DNA from: Alectoria sarmentosa
Lineage: Eukaryota > Ascomycota > Lecanoromycetes > Lecanorales > Parmeliaceae
Direction of reading: 5' to 3'
NCBI GenBank assembly: GCA_009733775.1
Contig: WOGZ01000091.1
Location: 48,336 to 112,335, forward strand
DNA length: 64,000 nucleotides
Part shown: positions 35,351 to 48,900 of the stretch, one piece after another
How positions within the stretch are numbered: the stretch's first letter is position 1
Layout: each line of letters starts with the position of its first letter
Made by a program: the position numbers and the translations under genes
The notes under the pieces: model-generated
Database searches by the model: none
What the model saw: only the letters and a program-made list of their open reading frames with translations
Told to the model about the DNA's origin: nothing

Positions 35351-36452
35351 ACATTTTTTAAAGCGATCTTTTCGATTCATTTTTAATTATGATAAAAGAA
35401 TCCTCATCTTCGTTATTCTCATTATTATTATTATTATTAATTTTTTATATTTTTTCATTTATCTTTTTCGATATCGATGATTAAATTCAACATTTAAAAT
35501 GTTATTGAAAATGTTTTTATAAATGATAAAGATAATTTTCTTTTGATTTTCATTATTATTTTGAAATTCATTATCGAATATATCAAATGAAACGAAAATA
35601 TCAACGATTAATTAATGTTGAACTATTTTTTATTTTTTATTAACATTATCAAATTTAAAATTTATGTGATTATTCATTAACGTTTTAATTACGTTGATCG
35701 TCAATTCATTAAAAAATATAACGAGAATCCTTAAATTATGTTAAACGTTATTAATGTTTATTATAAACTTACGAGTTTTGAATTTTATATCGAATTTATG
35801 CGTTAATTGTATAATATTAACATCAATTTCGAAAAAAACGTTCATCAATATGAAAAAGATTTTCGCAAAATCAACGTCGAAATCGTCGATTTAAATAATT
35901 CATTATTATTATCAAAGTTTTATTTCATTTAATTTTTTTTTATAAGATTCGACGAAGTTTACGATATTTTTATAATAATTTATATTTAAATTTATATGCT
36001 TTATGATTCGAAAATAATCAAATTCGATTTGATTATTTATGATATTATAAACGAAAAGCGTCGTATGCTCATAATTAAAAAAAATGATGTTATTATATTC
36101 GTTTATCGTAATAACAAAAACAAATAATTTATTAAAAGCGATTTCGACGATTTTAATTTCATCAATCGCGAAATTTATGTTTTTTATAAAATCATTAATC
36201 GCAAATTTAAACATTTCTTTATTAAATGTTAAATTAAATTTTTTTATTTGAAATTTAAAAAGTTTATGAGCGAACAAAAAAAAAAGAAAAATATGTAAAT
36301 CGATGTTATTTATGTGAACATTAATATTTTAAATGTTAAACGTAAACGTATCGAAAAAGCGTTATTTAACGCTTTTGTTTCAAAAAAAGATGATTATCTC
36401 AACGTTAATATAACGTATATTTCAAAAAAAAAACGATTATCTTTATATTTAT

Positions 36453-36923
36453 ATGATATTCTTAAACGAATTGAATAATCAAAATCATTCGAATATCATT
36501 TCGAATGATTTTAACATTTTGAATATAATTAATCAAAATAAAAACGAGAATAAAAACTTTATCAATCTAATAACGAATTTTGATTTGAATAAAAAGTTAT
36601 TATTCGTTAAATTTATGGATCTCGATATTCGAGTTATAATAAATTTTAATTACATTCGTTATTTCTTTATCGATCGTTCGATGTTTATCATGTATATTAA
36701 AATTCAATTTCGATTTATTAAAGGTATTGAAAACGTCAAAATTCAATCTTTTATTTGCGATATCATTAATTTTGATTATAATGTTAATAATAAACGCATT
36801 ATTTTAATGATTCTCAATGTTTTACACGTGCTCGATATAAACGTCAATCTTTTATCGATTAAAAAGTTCTTAAATGTCGACATTGAAATCGTCTTTTATA
36901 AAAAAAATTATGTTTTAATTTAA
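36453..36923 (+). pseudogene. Copia-1 copy C protease
   Basis: The longest opening in the window, 156 codons. The domain order matches the copia aspartic protease. The catalytic Asp-Ser-Gly site reads Asn-Phe-Asn near residue 68, each change a C-to-T or G-to-A transition. It is followed by DRSMF, a KGIENVKI block, and the C-terminal NVLHVLDxNxNLLSI motif that ends copia proteases and leads into integrase. It is open but catalytically dead. Confidence 0.85.
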
Positions 36924-37079
36924 AATAATATCACGTTAATCGATACGCGAAATCGCGATTTATTTTTTTTGAATCTTTGAAAAGACAATAATGTTTTAAT
37001 CGTTTATAACGTTTTTTCGAATTCAATTTATCAATTATGATATGTTCGCATGAATCATTTAAATTAATAAAATTTTAAT

Positions 37080-37940
37080 AAGCTTTTTAATATTATTATA
37101 AATGTGAATTTCTTCAAAAATATCATCGAGAAATATATTTGCGAATGTTATATAATGAGTCGTTAAAAGACGATCTTTTATAATAATCTCACAGCGTTTA
37201 ATATTTTATCAAACGAATTTGTTTATAACGATCTTATTAAATCTTTGATTTTTATTAATTTCAACGATTATAGATATTTTATAACGTTTAAAAATAATTT
37301 CATTTATTATTTTGAGATTTATTATATTCGTTATAAAAACGAGATTTTCGTTATGTTTTTGCGTTTCAAGATTTATTTAAAATTTCGCGATTATTGAATC
37401 AATCGCATTCGTTTTAATAACGAAAATGAATACATTAATAAGATTTTTTTTGAATGTCTTATTTAAATAAACATCAAACAAAAATTCATTATCGCAAATA
37501 ATCTCGAAATAAATAAAATCATTAAACGATTTGATTAAATTTTAATAAATAAAATATATTTAATTTTATTAAATTTTAATCTTAATAAATCTTTTTGATT
37601 TGAAATAATGATCATAATTAATTATTTAACGATGCGTTTTTTTAACATTAAAATCATCGTTACATTTTTCGAAATCTTTTATTATCGTAAATTTATTCTT
37701 TTTCATTTACGTATCATTAATTTCATCGTTTACGTTTTAAAATATATTCAAAAAAAAATTATAAATAAAAGCGAAAAATGTATCCTTTTAAATTACGAAA
37801 ACGAATTCATTTTTCGTTTTTATAATTTAATCAAAAAGAAAATTATTCGCGTTAACGATATACATTTCGTCAAAAAACGTTCACATTTTGTGAATTTCGA
37901 AAAAAAAATTGAAATTCATAAATTTTCAAACAAATGTTAA
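37080..37940 (+). pseudogene. Copia-1 copy C integrase
   Basis: The core region (37100-37600) matches copy B 19797-20159. The C-terminal part, open at 37608-37940, shows the copia pattern RIINFIVYVLK, then EKCILLNYE and KKIIRVNDIHF, typical of the end of copia integrase. Stops interrupt the core. Confidence 0.8.
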
Positions 37941-38689
37941 CGTTTTTTTATATTAATATTTATTATGAGAGAAACATTAAATAAATAACGTATCATTATA
38001 TTATCAAACGTTGAATTTATAATTTCGATTAAATCATTAAATCGATTATCGTCAACGAATATTTTATCGTTAATCATTAATCGTTTTTAAAGATCTCATT
38101 TTGTTATTATTCCAATGCGTGTGTTTATGACATTTATTAAATTTATTATATTAATCGTTAGATTTGTTATTATTATTTTTTCGTCGATGTCTTCGAAATT
38201 TATTAAAATAAGAATTGTGCGAGAACATTTCGAATATAACGTTATTTAAAAAATATTTGATAATTATAAAAATCTCATTATTTTGAATTTTCGTGATTTA
38301 TCGTTTAATTTTTTGATGAAAATTTTCGTTATTTTTGTTTTTTTTACGAATCATATTAATAAATTTAACATTTTCGAATTTATAATTTACGAATAAACGA
38401 TTTTTAATAATTTAATTTATATAAATTAAAAGATTAACATACAAGATGAATATAAGTCTTTTATAAATAATAATATATAATGTTTTGTTCAAACGTTTTT
38501 AAAGGCTCGTGTTTTTAAAAATCGTTAAATTTATATCGTAAAATGAGATTTCGAAGAGAAAATCATTCGTTATAAGACACGTTGAATTGTTTAAGGATTC
38601 GAATAATAAAAAAATCGTGATTATCATAACATTTTCGCGTTAATAATAAAATTTATGAATTAAAGAACGATTTTTGCGCTTATAACGAT

Positions 38690-39120
38690 TATGAATTGAA
38701 ATATAAAATAAATAAATGTTAAAATCGTTTTTTTATAACGATGTTTAAGAAAACATTTATGTTTAATAATTTGAAGATTTTAACAAAAATAATATCAAAG
38801 TTTACAAATTGAATAAGATTTTTTATGATTTAAAACAATTTTTTAAAATTTGATATTAACATTTCTCGATTTATATGAAGAAATTCGATTTTAATTTCAT
38901 TGAATCGAACGATAATGTGTTTATGAATCTCAAAAAAAAAATCATTATGACGTTTTACGTCGATGATGTCTTAATTATAAATCATAATAAAATCATTATC
39001 GAACGAATCAAAGATGTTTTAAACGTCAAATTTCACATATTAAATTTAAGATTATGCGTTTTTTATTTAAATATGATCATTAAAAGAAATCATTATAACG
39101 ATATTATTCATTTGAAATAA
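38690..39120 (+). pseudogene. Copia-1 copy C reverse transcriptase
   Basis: Copia RVT_2 domain. Upstream, through stops, lies the YKLNKxxYDLKQ block (about 38795-38835). The open part 38875-39120 holds the catalytic FYVDDVLII at 38953-38979, with YVDD (38956-38967) intact. After that comes the LNxRLCVFYLNMIIKR block matching the copia DLG...LG region. The fingers upstream of 38690 are harder to read. Confidence 0.85.
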
Positions 39121-39149
39121 AAAACGTACATTATACGTTTTCTCAATCA

Positions 39150-39850
39150 TTTCAAATGTTGAAATCTCATTTTTATTAATATATCATTCGAAATCAATCG
39201 CAGATTAACGTTCGTTAACGAAAATTATGTGATTTTTAAAAAGCTTTATAAAAAATATTAATTCGTTATAAATTCTCTCATATACGTTATATTAAAAATT
39301 CGTCTCGATATCGTTTATGCTGTTTTTTTAATCAATCGATATTTAATTAATTTTATTTCAACGCATTGAAATGCGATTATTCGAATCTTTTGATATTTTA
39401 AAAACACGATACATTATAAATTCGTGTATAAAAACTCTTTAAAAAATTTATTCGATTATATTAATTTTAATTAAATTGAAAATTTAATTCGAAGGTTCAT
39501 TTTCGATTATTTATTCAATTTGAATAATAACGTTATTAATTAATTAAACAAACGTTAAATCGTTATAATATTATTCATTTATAAAATAAAATATATCGAT
39601 CAAACGTAAATTATAAAGAAAATTATTTGATTAAAAAATCTTCTTAATCAATTTTTGCGATTTAATGATTCAAATCTCAAAGTTATCGTGATTTTTGAAA
39701 ATAATCAAAACGTAATCATTTTTATAAAAAACGTTTAATTTTATATTCGCATCAAACACATTAACATTGTTTATCATTTTATGAACGAAAAAGTCAATAA
39801 TGAAATTGTGAATGTTTAATATGTTTTTATTAACAAATAAATGATTAACG
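39150..39850 (+). pseudogene. Copia-1 copy C RNase H region
   Basis: Follows reverse transcriptase and aligns with copy A 10150-10900. Stops are frequent and the catalytic residues are not clear. Assigned mainly by position. Confidence 0.55.
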
Positions 39851-41085
39851 ATTTTATCAAAATCTTATGTCTCGACAAATTTATTATTTTTCGCGATGCT
39901 CTTAAAATGAAAACAATTTCATATCATTTATTTAAAATTATTTGAATCATTATTTCAGAGAAGTAATTATCAATCGTGAAATTAATTTAATGTTATTATT
40001 CAACAATTTCAAAAGAGCGATTTCATTGATTTTCACATTTCGAATGATCGATCGAATGATTAATCGAGATCGAAATTATTCGTAGAATTTCAATATTAAT
40101 TTTGACGTGTCAAAATTTCGTTATATCATCATCATATCAGGAGTTGATTTATCGTTATTATAATTATATTTATAAACTTTGCGAATTTCTTTTCGAAACA
40201 CCTATATTTATGTTTTATTCAAATTTGAAATTTATAACGTCATTTAAAAGGTCGTTATCGTCGTCTTTTCGTCAATCGTCTTGAATATTTTTATTAAAGT
40301 TATTATATTTATATCTTTTAAAATTATTATGTTTATGCTTTTAAAGTCATCGTATTTATGTTTTTAAACGTTATTATCATTATCATTATTATAAACATCG
40401 TCGTTATATATCGTTTATATATATATTATTAATCATTATTATCAAGCATTATTATTTTGAAACGATTTTCACGAGTTTTATAATCGATCGCAGATATATA
40501 TGCATATGCATATGCAATTCGGAATATTTCGTTTAATCGAAAAATAAACCCCCACATATACTCATCGATTATGTGTCGATCGATTTTTGATGTGCATTAG
40601 GTGAATTGAAAATAAATTTGTCAAAAAACGATTTTTCGTTAAAAAGTGAATTTTTTTTTATGTGACATCGTGACGAATATGTTCAAAAGGACATAATCGT
40701 TTTCGAATTTTCGATTTTCATTTTTTTTATCCGACTTTGAACATCGCGAATTTCGAATCTCGTTTTTGAAATTCGAATGTTTATAAAGCAGGGGGAAGTG
40801 ATGCATAAAAAATAAAAGTGATTTATGAAATAAAAGTGATTTATAAAAAAAAATGATCATTCTTTTTCGAATTTTCATTGTTTTTATTCGATTTTGAACA
40901 TCGCGAGTTTCGAATCTCATATTTGAAATTCGAATTTTTATGAAACGCATAAGAAGTAAGAGAGATATATAAAAATGATTTCATATTAATTATTCGACGT
41001 TAAGCTCATTATAATTATTCGACGCTCAATTCACCTTATTTATTCGACATTCGTTTTTTTTTTAAAATATACGTGCGAAAGAGAA
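39850..41085 (+). other. Copia-1 copy C 3' UTR
   Basis: Long non-coding tail shared with copies A, B2 and D. The minus-strand opening at 40639-40950 comes from the duplicated GAACATCGCGA block (about 40738 and 40898) and is not considered a gene. Confidence 0.65.
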
Positions 41086-41210
41086 TGTCGAAATTTAGAT
41101 TACATGATATGTTATGTAACACGGGCGCATGCGCTCGTAGCATAAGTCGCATTTTCCTTTATAGCACTTTTAAAGAAATACAATTAAGTGTCCTACATCA
41201 TATTTCCACA
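41086..41210 (+). repeat. Copia-1 copy C 3' LTR
   Basis: 125 bp, TGTCGAAATTTAG to TATTTCCACA, both termini intact; followed by TSD TAATC. Confidence 0.9.
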
Positions 41211-41959
41211 TAATCATCGAATTATGCAAAAATATTCAAATTCTTTTTATTTTTGTTAATTAACGTCTTTTTATTCGAATTACGATTTTCAACAATAATC
41301 AAAAAAAGTTAATGATTTTTTCACATTTCAACTTTGTAATTTTTATTATCGATTTCAAAAGTCGACCTTTTAAGTTATCAAATGATCGAGATTTTTTTTT
41401 TGAATTATAAAAATTTAACATTTTATTAATTTATGCTCGCATCGTTGATTATAACATGTTAAAAATTTTCGTCAAAAACGATATTAATTATGTTATGAGT
41501 TTATCACGTAAAATTAAAACAAAAATGATCATCGATTATGAAATAGCGAAATGTTACGTTATAAATTTTTCTGAATATGATTTTATTATAAAAACATCAA
41601 AACGCTCATTTAATTGAATTAAATCGAATTTTTATAAATTTATAATTATAGCGATAACATTTATTATCATTATAATCTTTATTAACGTAAAAGAAATGCA
41701 CGTTATGAAAATCACGTTATAAAATATATTCGAAATAAGGTTTTCGATTTCTGCGATGATAAACGAGTTTTTTTCGTTATAATAAAATATAAAAAATGTT
41801 AAAAACGTGTTTATATTAAAGTGAATGAATATTTCGTTATTTGATAATTGATGAGAATTTTATAAGTTAAATTAAATATGTGTTTATTCGCTTAATCAAA
41901 AGGATAAGAATATTATAAATAAAAAATTCGATAAGTTATATGATCAAGATCGGATAAAA

Positions 41960-42300
41960 TGAATTGTTATGATAATATTCTTTTCTTTTTTATGTTTTAT
42001 GATTTAAAAGATAATCTTAAAAGATTGTAAAGGTCGTGTAATAATAGATATTCGAGCATTAAATAGAATTATAATGTTAAACGCTTATCTCATATTTTCG
42101 TAAACGAATATTTTTGTTACGATAAAGAATATTAAGTTTATATTCACGATTGACGTTATTAACTTTTTTTATTAATGATGAATAAATTCAATATATCAAC
42201 ATCGTCTCATCGTGTCGTTATATCGTGATTAAAAATCTTTTAAAATGTTAATTATGAGTTATCGCAATTCTTCTGCGTAGTTCGTCGAAGCAAAAGTCTC
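41960..42300 (+). pseudogene. Gypsy G reverse transcriptase fragment
   Basis: Reads as the gypsy RT N-terminal block GRVIIDIRALNRI near 42030-42075. After a frame change comes a block near 42165-42290 with QHRL, KSFK and SYRNS, typical of fungal gypsy RT. The catalytic YVDD block is not found, and RNase H begins within about 150 bp, so several hundred bases appear to be deleted. Confidence 0.7.
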
Positions 42301-42409
42301 AATAATCAATTTTTTTTTAATCGTTTATTTACGAACGTTGAAATTCGTTATTGATTTACGAAATTGAAAGTCGTTGATATAATATAAATCGTCAAAAAGA
42401 TTCATTATA

Positions 42410-42670
42410 TGATCGAAATAATAATATATATTATCATTATTTACACAGATTATTCGATAACAATAACGATCGTCAAATAAACAAATCTTAATATCATTTT
42501 AATTAAAAAGCTTAATTTACGATTGATTCGTGCTTCGAAATATCTATAACGTTTTCATTTAAATATTCGTTATAAATCAAAAAAAACGAACATAATTTTT
42601 AACGTGTTATTAAGATTAATAAATCGTAAATATCGCGTTGAAACGAACGAATTTATCGAATAAATCAAAT
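42410..42670 (+). pseudogene. Gypsy G RNase H fragment
   Basis: The plus-strand translation gives IYTDYSITI then KLNLRLIRASKYL and a region near 42570-42620 matching the conserved end of gypsy RNase H (a KTNI block followed by a short Leu-Arg motif). Stops at expected Gln/Trp positions. Confidence 0.75.
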
Positions 42671-42783
42671 GCTTTCCTATTATTTTCGTAATCATAAATT
42701 TTATTTTTCGATAACGATTTTTAAATGATTATCAAGAGTCTCGTTAAATATAAATGTTAACTTTTATATAAAAAAACGCAATT

Positions 42784-43810
42784 TTGAAAGAAAATGTTAT
42801 AATCATATCATATAAAATAATCGATAACTTATTTTATTTCGATGACGATGAACGAAATTTACGATTTTGTATATTAATTATTATAAAAGTCGAGATTTTC
42901 AAATTAATATACGATGAGATAAAACATTTTGATTACGCTCGTATATATAAACGATTTATTAAAAAACTTTATATCTTCAATATAACAACGAAATTTTATA
43001 AATTTATTCGATATTATTTTCATTATCAATTAAATCAAATTTCACATTATAAATCGTATGATTTTTATAATCAATTTTCTCGCTTATTAAATCATTTTAC
43101 ACGTTAATTATTAACTTCATTTTAACATTTTCGAAATCGTTATCGTTATTAAACGAATGCGATTATATTTTATTAATGATCGATAAGTTTTTTAAAGTTA
43201 TTATTTTCATTTTTAATAAGATCATATAAGATGTTAAACAATAAATAATTAAGCTTTTAAATCGTTTAATAAAAATCAATTAAGATTTATTATAAGCGTT
43301 GATTTTCGATAAAGATAAGAAATTTGTGATTGAATTATAAAAACAAATTTTCATTTTCATAAAGATCGATTTGTTATATTCGACGATATAATATTCTCAA
43401 ATTGACGACGTTTTAAAATGATCAAATTAAATGATCGAGATAATTTTTCGTTATTAGATCGCCGCTCTCGACAATATAAAATTATGATTTATCATTTTTT
43501 CAAAAATGTCGGCGGTATTGAATAATTCCATAAAGTATAATTTCATTATCCGAATTTTTATTCAAATTATGTACGATTTCCGCACTCGTGAAGCATTTGA
43601 CTTATTACGAATTGAGAATTTCGATTTAATTATTTCGGAAGTAAGGGTTGCTACGAAAGTAAGGGTTGTTATGAAAACAAGAACTGTTACGTTAATAATT
43701 TATCCTATTATCATTAAAAATGTAATTAGAAACGATGTTTCAATTAGTCGACGTAGAATATCGTCGCTTAAAGTGATCATTTTTGTTATGTCGTTAACTT
43801 CTCGTTAAGT
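42784..43810 (+). pseudogene. Gypsy G integrase
   Basis: Begins with the zinc finger (open at 42784-43107). Its histidine block sits near KHFDYARIYKR and its Cys pair is now YYFHYQ, with Cys-to-Tyr changes. The catalytic core follows: first Asp in LLMIDKFFK, second Asp in ALIFDKDKKF (near 43303), and the third acidic residue in the QIDDVLKWSN block near 43415, where Glu has become Lys. The opening 43506-43808 holds the C-terminal part. Integrase inserts element DNA into the genome. One TSD-proven insertion shows that it once worked. Confidence 0.85.
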
Positions 43811-43859
43811 TGTCACACCTATAAAAGCAATTTTCTTTGATAAGAAATTAACTTCTCAA

Positions 43860-44350
43860 TCGTCTTTTGTTATGAAAACACTTTTCAACGAAACGCTCGA
43901 AGCACGTTTTATTGCATTTCGTATCGCCGTTATAAACGAGTATTAATCGATTTATATCGATGTTAAAAACGTTATAACCTTTGTTTTCTTTAAGATAAAA
44001 GACGTTTATAATTCGCGACATCAATTTATATTTTTCAAAATCAAAGATCTCGTCAATTTGCGACTTTATAAAAAATATAAAATTTTTATCATCACGTTCA
44101 AGAAAATAGAATCATAATTAATAAAATCATTTAAGATTCTCGAACGAATTGAAAATCTTGTTTATCGATTGAAATTATTTATTAATATGAAAATTCATAA
44201 TATGATTTTCATAGCGCATTTGAAATCAATTATCGATTCTGTTGAAGATTCATATCAACGACGTCGTTTATCAACCCTTATTATGATAATCGATAATGAA
44301 AAAATATATAAGATCGAGAAGTTGTTAAAAAAGCGAATTATCAAATAAAA
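43860..44350 (+). pseudogene. Gypsy G integrase C-terminal tail
   Basis: Reads as the gypsy tail LNMKIHN...AHLKS, then SYQRR and a final EKLLKKRII, the arrangement that precedes or forms the chromodomain-like end of fungal gypsy polyproteins. A few stops. Confidence 0.65.
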
Positions 44351-44674
44351 ACGTAAGTGATTCATATAATATTTGATACGATGATTAAATTATGATTCGG
44401 AAATAAATATATGAGAATTAAAATGAGAGCTTTTACGGCATGTCAAGGAAATAATGAAAAAATATAACGTCGCTAATGGCAATGCTGTTTTCTTTGCCAT
44501 TTTATGATTATGATTACGAAAATTTTTCCTTCGAAAGGAATTTTTTTTCTTGTTATTAAGAAAGTCTTACTGTGAAATGTGTTTGTTTACGAATTTTGTT
44601 TGTCGAGTTGTATGTTTGCAAAATTCGATATATTGCTGCATCGAGACGATGCTTTTGTTTTTATTGATGACATT
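44350..44674 (+). other. Gypsy G 3' non-coding region
   Basis: Partly unmutated (for example GCTAATGGCAATGCTG). No clear polypurine tract remains in front of the LTR. Confidence 0.5.
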
Positions 44675-44859
44675 TATTATGAATAAGCAATTATTTTGTC
44701 AAGGTATTTATCTCATTTAATAATTGCGATTGTCAAATAAGTATCTTATCAAGCTTATAATTTCTTGACAAGATTATATGTAATTAAATCGGCTAGAAAT
44801 AATCATTCTTCTTACACACAATTATTGACTATAGACGTTTCATTGCCACGTTCGTAGCA
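44675..44859 (+). repeat. Gypsy G 3' LTR
   Basis: 185 bp; TG start mutated to TA, ends CGTAGCA, followed by TSD GATTT. Confidence 0.9.
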
Positions 44860-45268
44860 GATTTCATTTTCATATTTTGAAAGAATTTAACACTTTTTAA
44901 AGACGCATTTCTTTGATTCGTTTATAAAATATTCGATAATGATAACAAGCGTTGAAAATAATGTTAAAAATCAAATCCGCTTTTTATTTTTTTATGATTA
45001 AACATTTTGAACATTTTCGATTAACGATTGAAAATATAAAATCAAAATTCTTTTATTATTGTTTTATATCTCTTATAAAAGTCATTATATAAACGCATAT
45101 AAACGTTTTTATATCGTTAATGTTGATTTTGAAATCACGATTTAAAATTATCAATTCAAATTTTAAGATTTTGATTATATTTATAAAATCGTTAATATGT
45201 GAATCAAATATTAAAAATAATATATTAATTCTTCATTTTCTTTTTCATTAATTTAAATCGATGATTAT

Positions 45269-45979
45269 CTTAGGGGAACTACCTCATCTGGGAATTTTAA
45301 ATCTATTGAACATTAATAGACAATAACGTTTCATTTGCGTCAATGATGTGAACTGCATAATAACGCACAAACACTTAATAATCGATAATGTTACATTCTC
45401 GATGCTGAACGTTGATCTTCATTAATCTCCATCATTGAAAATGTTTTATTATTATAAAATTATTAAAAATGTATCGTTGATTGCAAGTTGATAGAAAATT
45501 GATGGAGAATCAATGAAGAGTCAATGAACACTTGATGAAAAGTTGATTTTAAATTATTTACGATTGATTACAAGTTATATTAAGTTATTAATAATTTGAA
45601 ATCAATAGATTACGATAATATTCGTATTTTTTGAAAAATTTCTTCAAGTTCGATAGGGCTATAGGGCTATATATATATTGATTTTCTATAAGAAATTTTC
45701 GAAAAAAATCGAAAAATCGAAAAATAAATTATATAACGTTGATATTTCGTAAGATATACGTTAAGCGAAATATCCGCTTTAGTGCGAACCTTATTATACT
45801 TAATATATAATTTAGGAATTATCAATTAAATATATATTAATTATAAATATATGATAATATAGCATTTTTACAAATGGACAGTCAATGAATCATTAATGGA
45901 AAGTTGACGGAAAGTCGATTTCAACATGGAATCAATGGAATCAACACGTTCCATTCCCAACTCGCGTGTTTCCCCTAAG
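45269..45979. mobile_element. Candidate MITE-like element with terminal inverted repeats
   Basis: 711 bp bounded by CTTAGGGGAA and TTCCCCTAAG, a perfect 10-bp inverted repeat, with GGGAA/TTCCC matching again 11 bases inward. Subterminal AGTTGAT/GTCAATGA-type motifs recur near both ends (45485-45545 and 45875-45945), like transposase-binding repeats. No coding capacity and no clear TSD. Confidence 0.5.
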
Positions 45980-48900
45980 GTATAACATAAATTTTCATTA
46001 AAAATCGATATATATTGCGATAAAGATTAAACGCATTAATAAAAATTAAAAAAGAAATTGAAAGGCACGGAGATGTCGCGAAATTGATAAAATATTCATA
46101 ATTATATATGTTTAATTTCAATGCTTTATGAATAAATATTAATAATTATAATAAATATATGTTTTTATTATTAATTTTAAAGATTTGACGTATAACGAAT
46201 CTTGATTTATACGCTGATGCATTTTTCTTTAATTTAACATTTGATTTTTCATAACGATAATTAAAATGAATATCAACTTCTTTAACATAAATTTGTTTTT
46301 GATAAAAATGAACGATTTTTTGTTTTAATAAAAACAATTCTTTAACATTTGAATTCATTAACATTGAAAATTTCGATTTATTAAATTTAAAAGCATTCGT
46401 AACATAAAATAAATTAATGAAAAATTTGATTTGATTTATCTTCGTCGAAATTATATTATCTTTATTAATTATAATAATTCGTGTTATATAAAATTTACGA
46501 TTTTTTTAATAAAAACAATTTTTTATTTTGCAATGATAATAAACGATATTAAAAAAGAAAATCGAAATTTGATTGAAATAAAAGATATATTCGTCGAAAT
46601 AAGATTTGATAAATGAAATTTATATTAAAAAATAATAAAGCTCGAAAAATTGATTAACGAAAAAGATTATTTTCGTATAAATCTTAATGCGAAATTTAAT
46701 CGATAAAAACATAATTTGAAAAAATTTAATAAGATCGAAAAAATACATTATATCTTTTATTATTCGAATTTCTTTTTATTTGCTTTACGTCGAAAATTAT
46801 TTTTATATTATATTTATCTTTTGACGTCGTAATTTCATCAACGATAATTGCGCATTAATGTATTTTTTAAAAATTGTTATAAAGCGCGAAAGATCTTTGA
46901 GCGTTTGTAAATTCCTTAAAAAATCAAATATTTCAAATAAATTTTGATAATTTCATCATATAATGTCAAAAATTTTATATCATAAATTTAATATTATTGA
47001 AAACGTTTTCATTTTTTAATTTGCTCGTTTATGCGATATTTTTTTCGAAAGATTTATTATAAATGAACGTCATAAAAGAAATAACATATTTGAATCAAAA
47101 AACATAATAAATTCGTTTTATATTAATTCATTAAAATCATTTAAAAAGTTTTATTGAGAAGATTCGAGAGATAAAGAAATATCGAATAAAATAATAATAA
47201 TGAGATTTAACGATAAAAAATTAATGTCATTGATCAAAATTGCGTATATTGAATTTTTTGTTATCGTTATTTTAATGTTTTCGAGCAGATTATTGAAGAT
47301 AAAAGTAACGTTTTAAAAAATCAACATTAATAAAAGTTCGCGCATTAATATCGAAAAATTCACATTTGTATTGTTATCAATAACAATTTCAAATAATGTA
47401 AACATGTCGTCTTCTTCAACACTTTTCATAAATTCATTAAACATGTTCATTTCATAATTAAATCATTTATGCTCGTTTTTTAATTTAGATTCATTTATGC
47501 GTTATCGCTTTTAAATAACGAATTTAAATCTTAAAATCAAATTTTTAACATTTTGTAATTAATCACTTCTCAATCTTTTACGTCGACGTTATATTTTTAA
47601 TAAATTCATAATTTATTGTATAATGAGAAGCGGAAAAATTAAACACAAAAATTTAAAATTTAATAATCGTTATATAAGATGTAAATGTAAAAGCGTAATT
47701 AATCACACAACACGATTGAAAACGTCGAAAATTAAATAAAAAATATGAATGTTATTAACGATTAAAAGAGAAGATTTAAAGATATAAAAAAAAATCGTTA
47801 ATTTTGAAAATCTTATAAAAATGATTGAGGAGATCATGTTAACATCGGGATTATAAATTAAAATGTTGAATAATTGTTATGTAGGTTGTCGCAATGCACG
47901 TTATCATAATGTTATTAATATAATTTTATCGTTATCATTAATGTTACGCAATTGAGAAAGACGAAAAAAACGCATTTATATATTTCAATTTTCAAAATTC
48001 AAACATATTCATATTTCATTTCATAAACGTGATAATTTATGTTATTTGATTCATTTTAAAGTTATCGCATTGATTAATAACATATATTAATCATATTTTA
48101 TATATTTGAAATTTTTTTTGATAATTGATTTAAGATTATAAATAATGAAATGATTTAGGTTTTTAACATTATGTTTAAAAGAAAGGTTCTCGAAACGTAC
48201 GCAAAATTGTTATACATAAATTATTAATATACGCATTTTTATATGCTTTGAACGTATCAAATCTTATTTTTTTTCGATATATTATAAATATTAAAAAATG
48301 ATAACATTAATAAAAAGATGTTAAGGGCTTTAAAATATGTTGAAGAATTAATAAATCGTGATAAATAATTTATGTGAAAATCGTAAATAAGCTAAATTAA
48401 AAGATTGATTTATATGTTTTTTAATGATAATGTTAATAATATAATTGCGATATGTGCGATAATTTTAACGATGTATAACATTGAAAAAAAGAGATTGTTT
48501 TGTTATTTAAATTGTTAAGTTGTTAAGGTTTAACGGAGAAATTGCTATTTCTCGAACTTTCTCGTCTTTTATTTTTTAAATTTATTCATTATCTTCATTT
48601 TTTAAATAAGATAAAATTATTCGTTTTGCGTATAAAATCAAATATATAAATTCATTGCACAATTTTTATCACATCATGTTTATAAAAATAAATAATATAT
48701 TCAAAAATTCGCAATCTCAATCCTCTCTTAATCTCGCGATAATTAATTCGATATTTAATAAAAAAGATAATGAGAACACGCGTAAAATTAATGTAAAAAG
48801 ATTATATATTTAAGTTGTAAAAAACGTTATTAAGCGCTTAATATTTTAAAAGAATTATCGCATTATTTCATTAATTCGCGATGATTTTGATGAAGAGAAT

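Larger units (their letters stand above)
34020..41210 (+). mobile_element. Copia-1 copy C, complete
   Basis: A 7191-bp plus-strand copia element with 125-bp LTRs at both ends and perfect TAATC duplications (34015-34019 and 41211-41215). It lies inside gypsy G, between gag and pol. It is the reference copy for this family: LTR, iMet-type priming site, gag, protease, integrase, reverse transcriptase, RNase H, 3' UTR, LTR. All coding domains are broken by stops. Confidence 0.9.
31193..44859 (+). mobile_element. Ty3/gypsy retrotransposon G, carrying nested Copia-1 copy C
   Basis: Two 185-bp LTRs (31193-31377 and 44675-44859) flanked by perfect GATTT duplications (31188-31192 and 44860-44864). 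Without the copia insertion it is about 6.5 kb. Plus-strand order is priming site, gag with zinc knuckle, then reverse transcriptase, RNase H, integrase with H2C2 finger, and a C-terminal tail; this order, with integrase last, is diagnostic of gypsy. Pol carries an internal deletion between reverse transcriptase and RNase H, plus many stops. Confidence 0.9.

Noticed and set aside
48534..48560. GAGAAAT-TGCT-ATTTCTC hairpin
   Set aside because: A 7-bp stem alone in AT-rich DNA with no gene next to it; no reason to call a terminator or element end.
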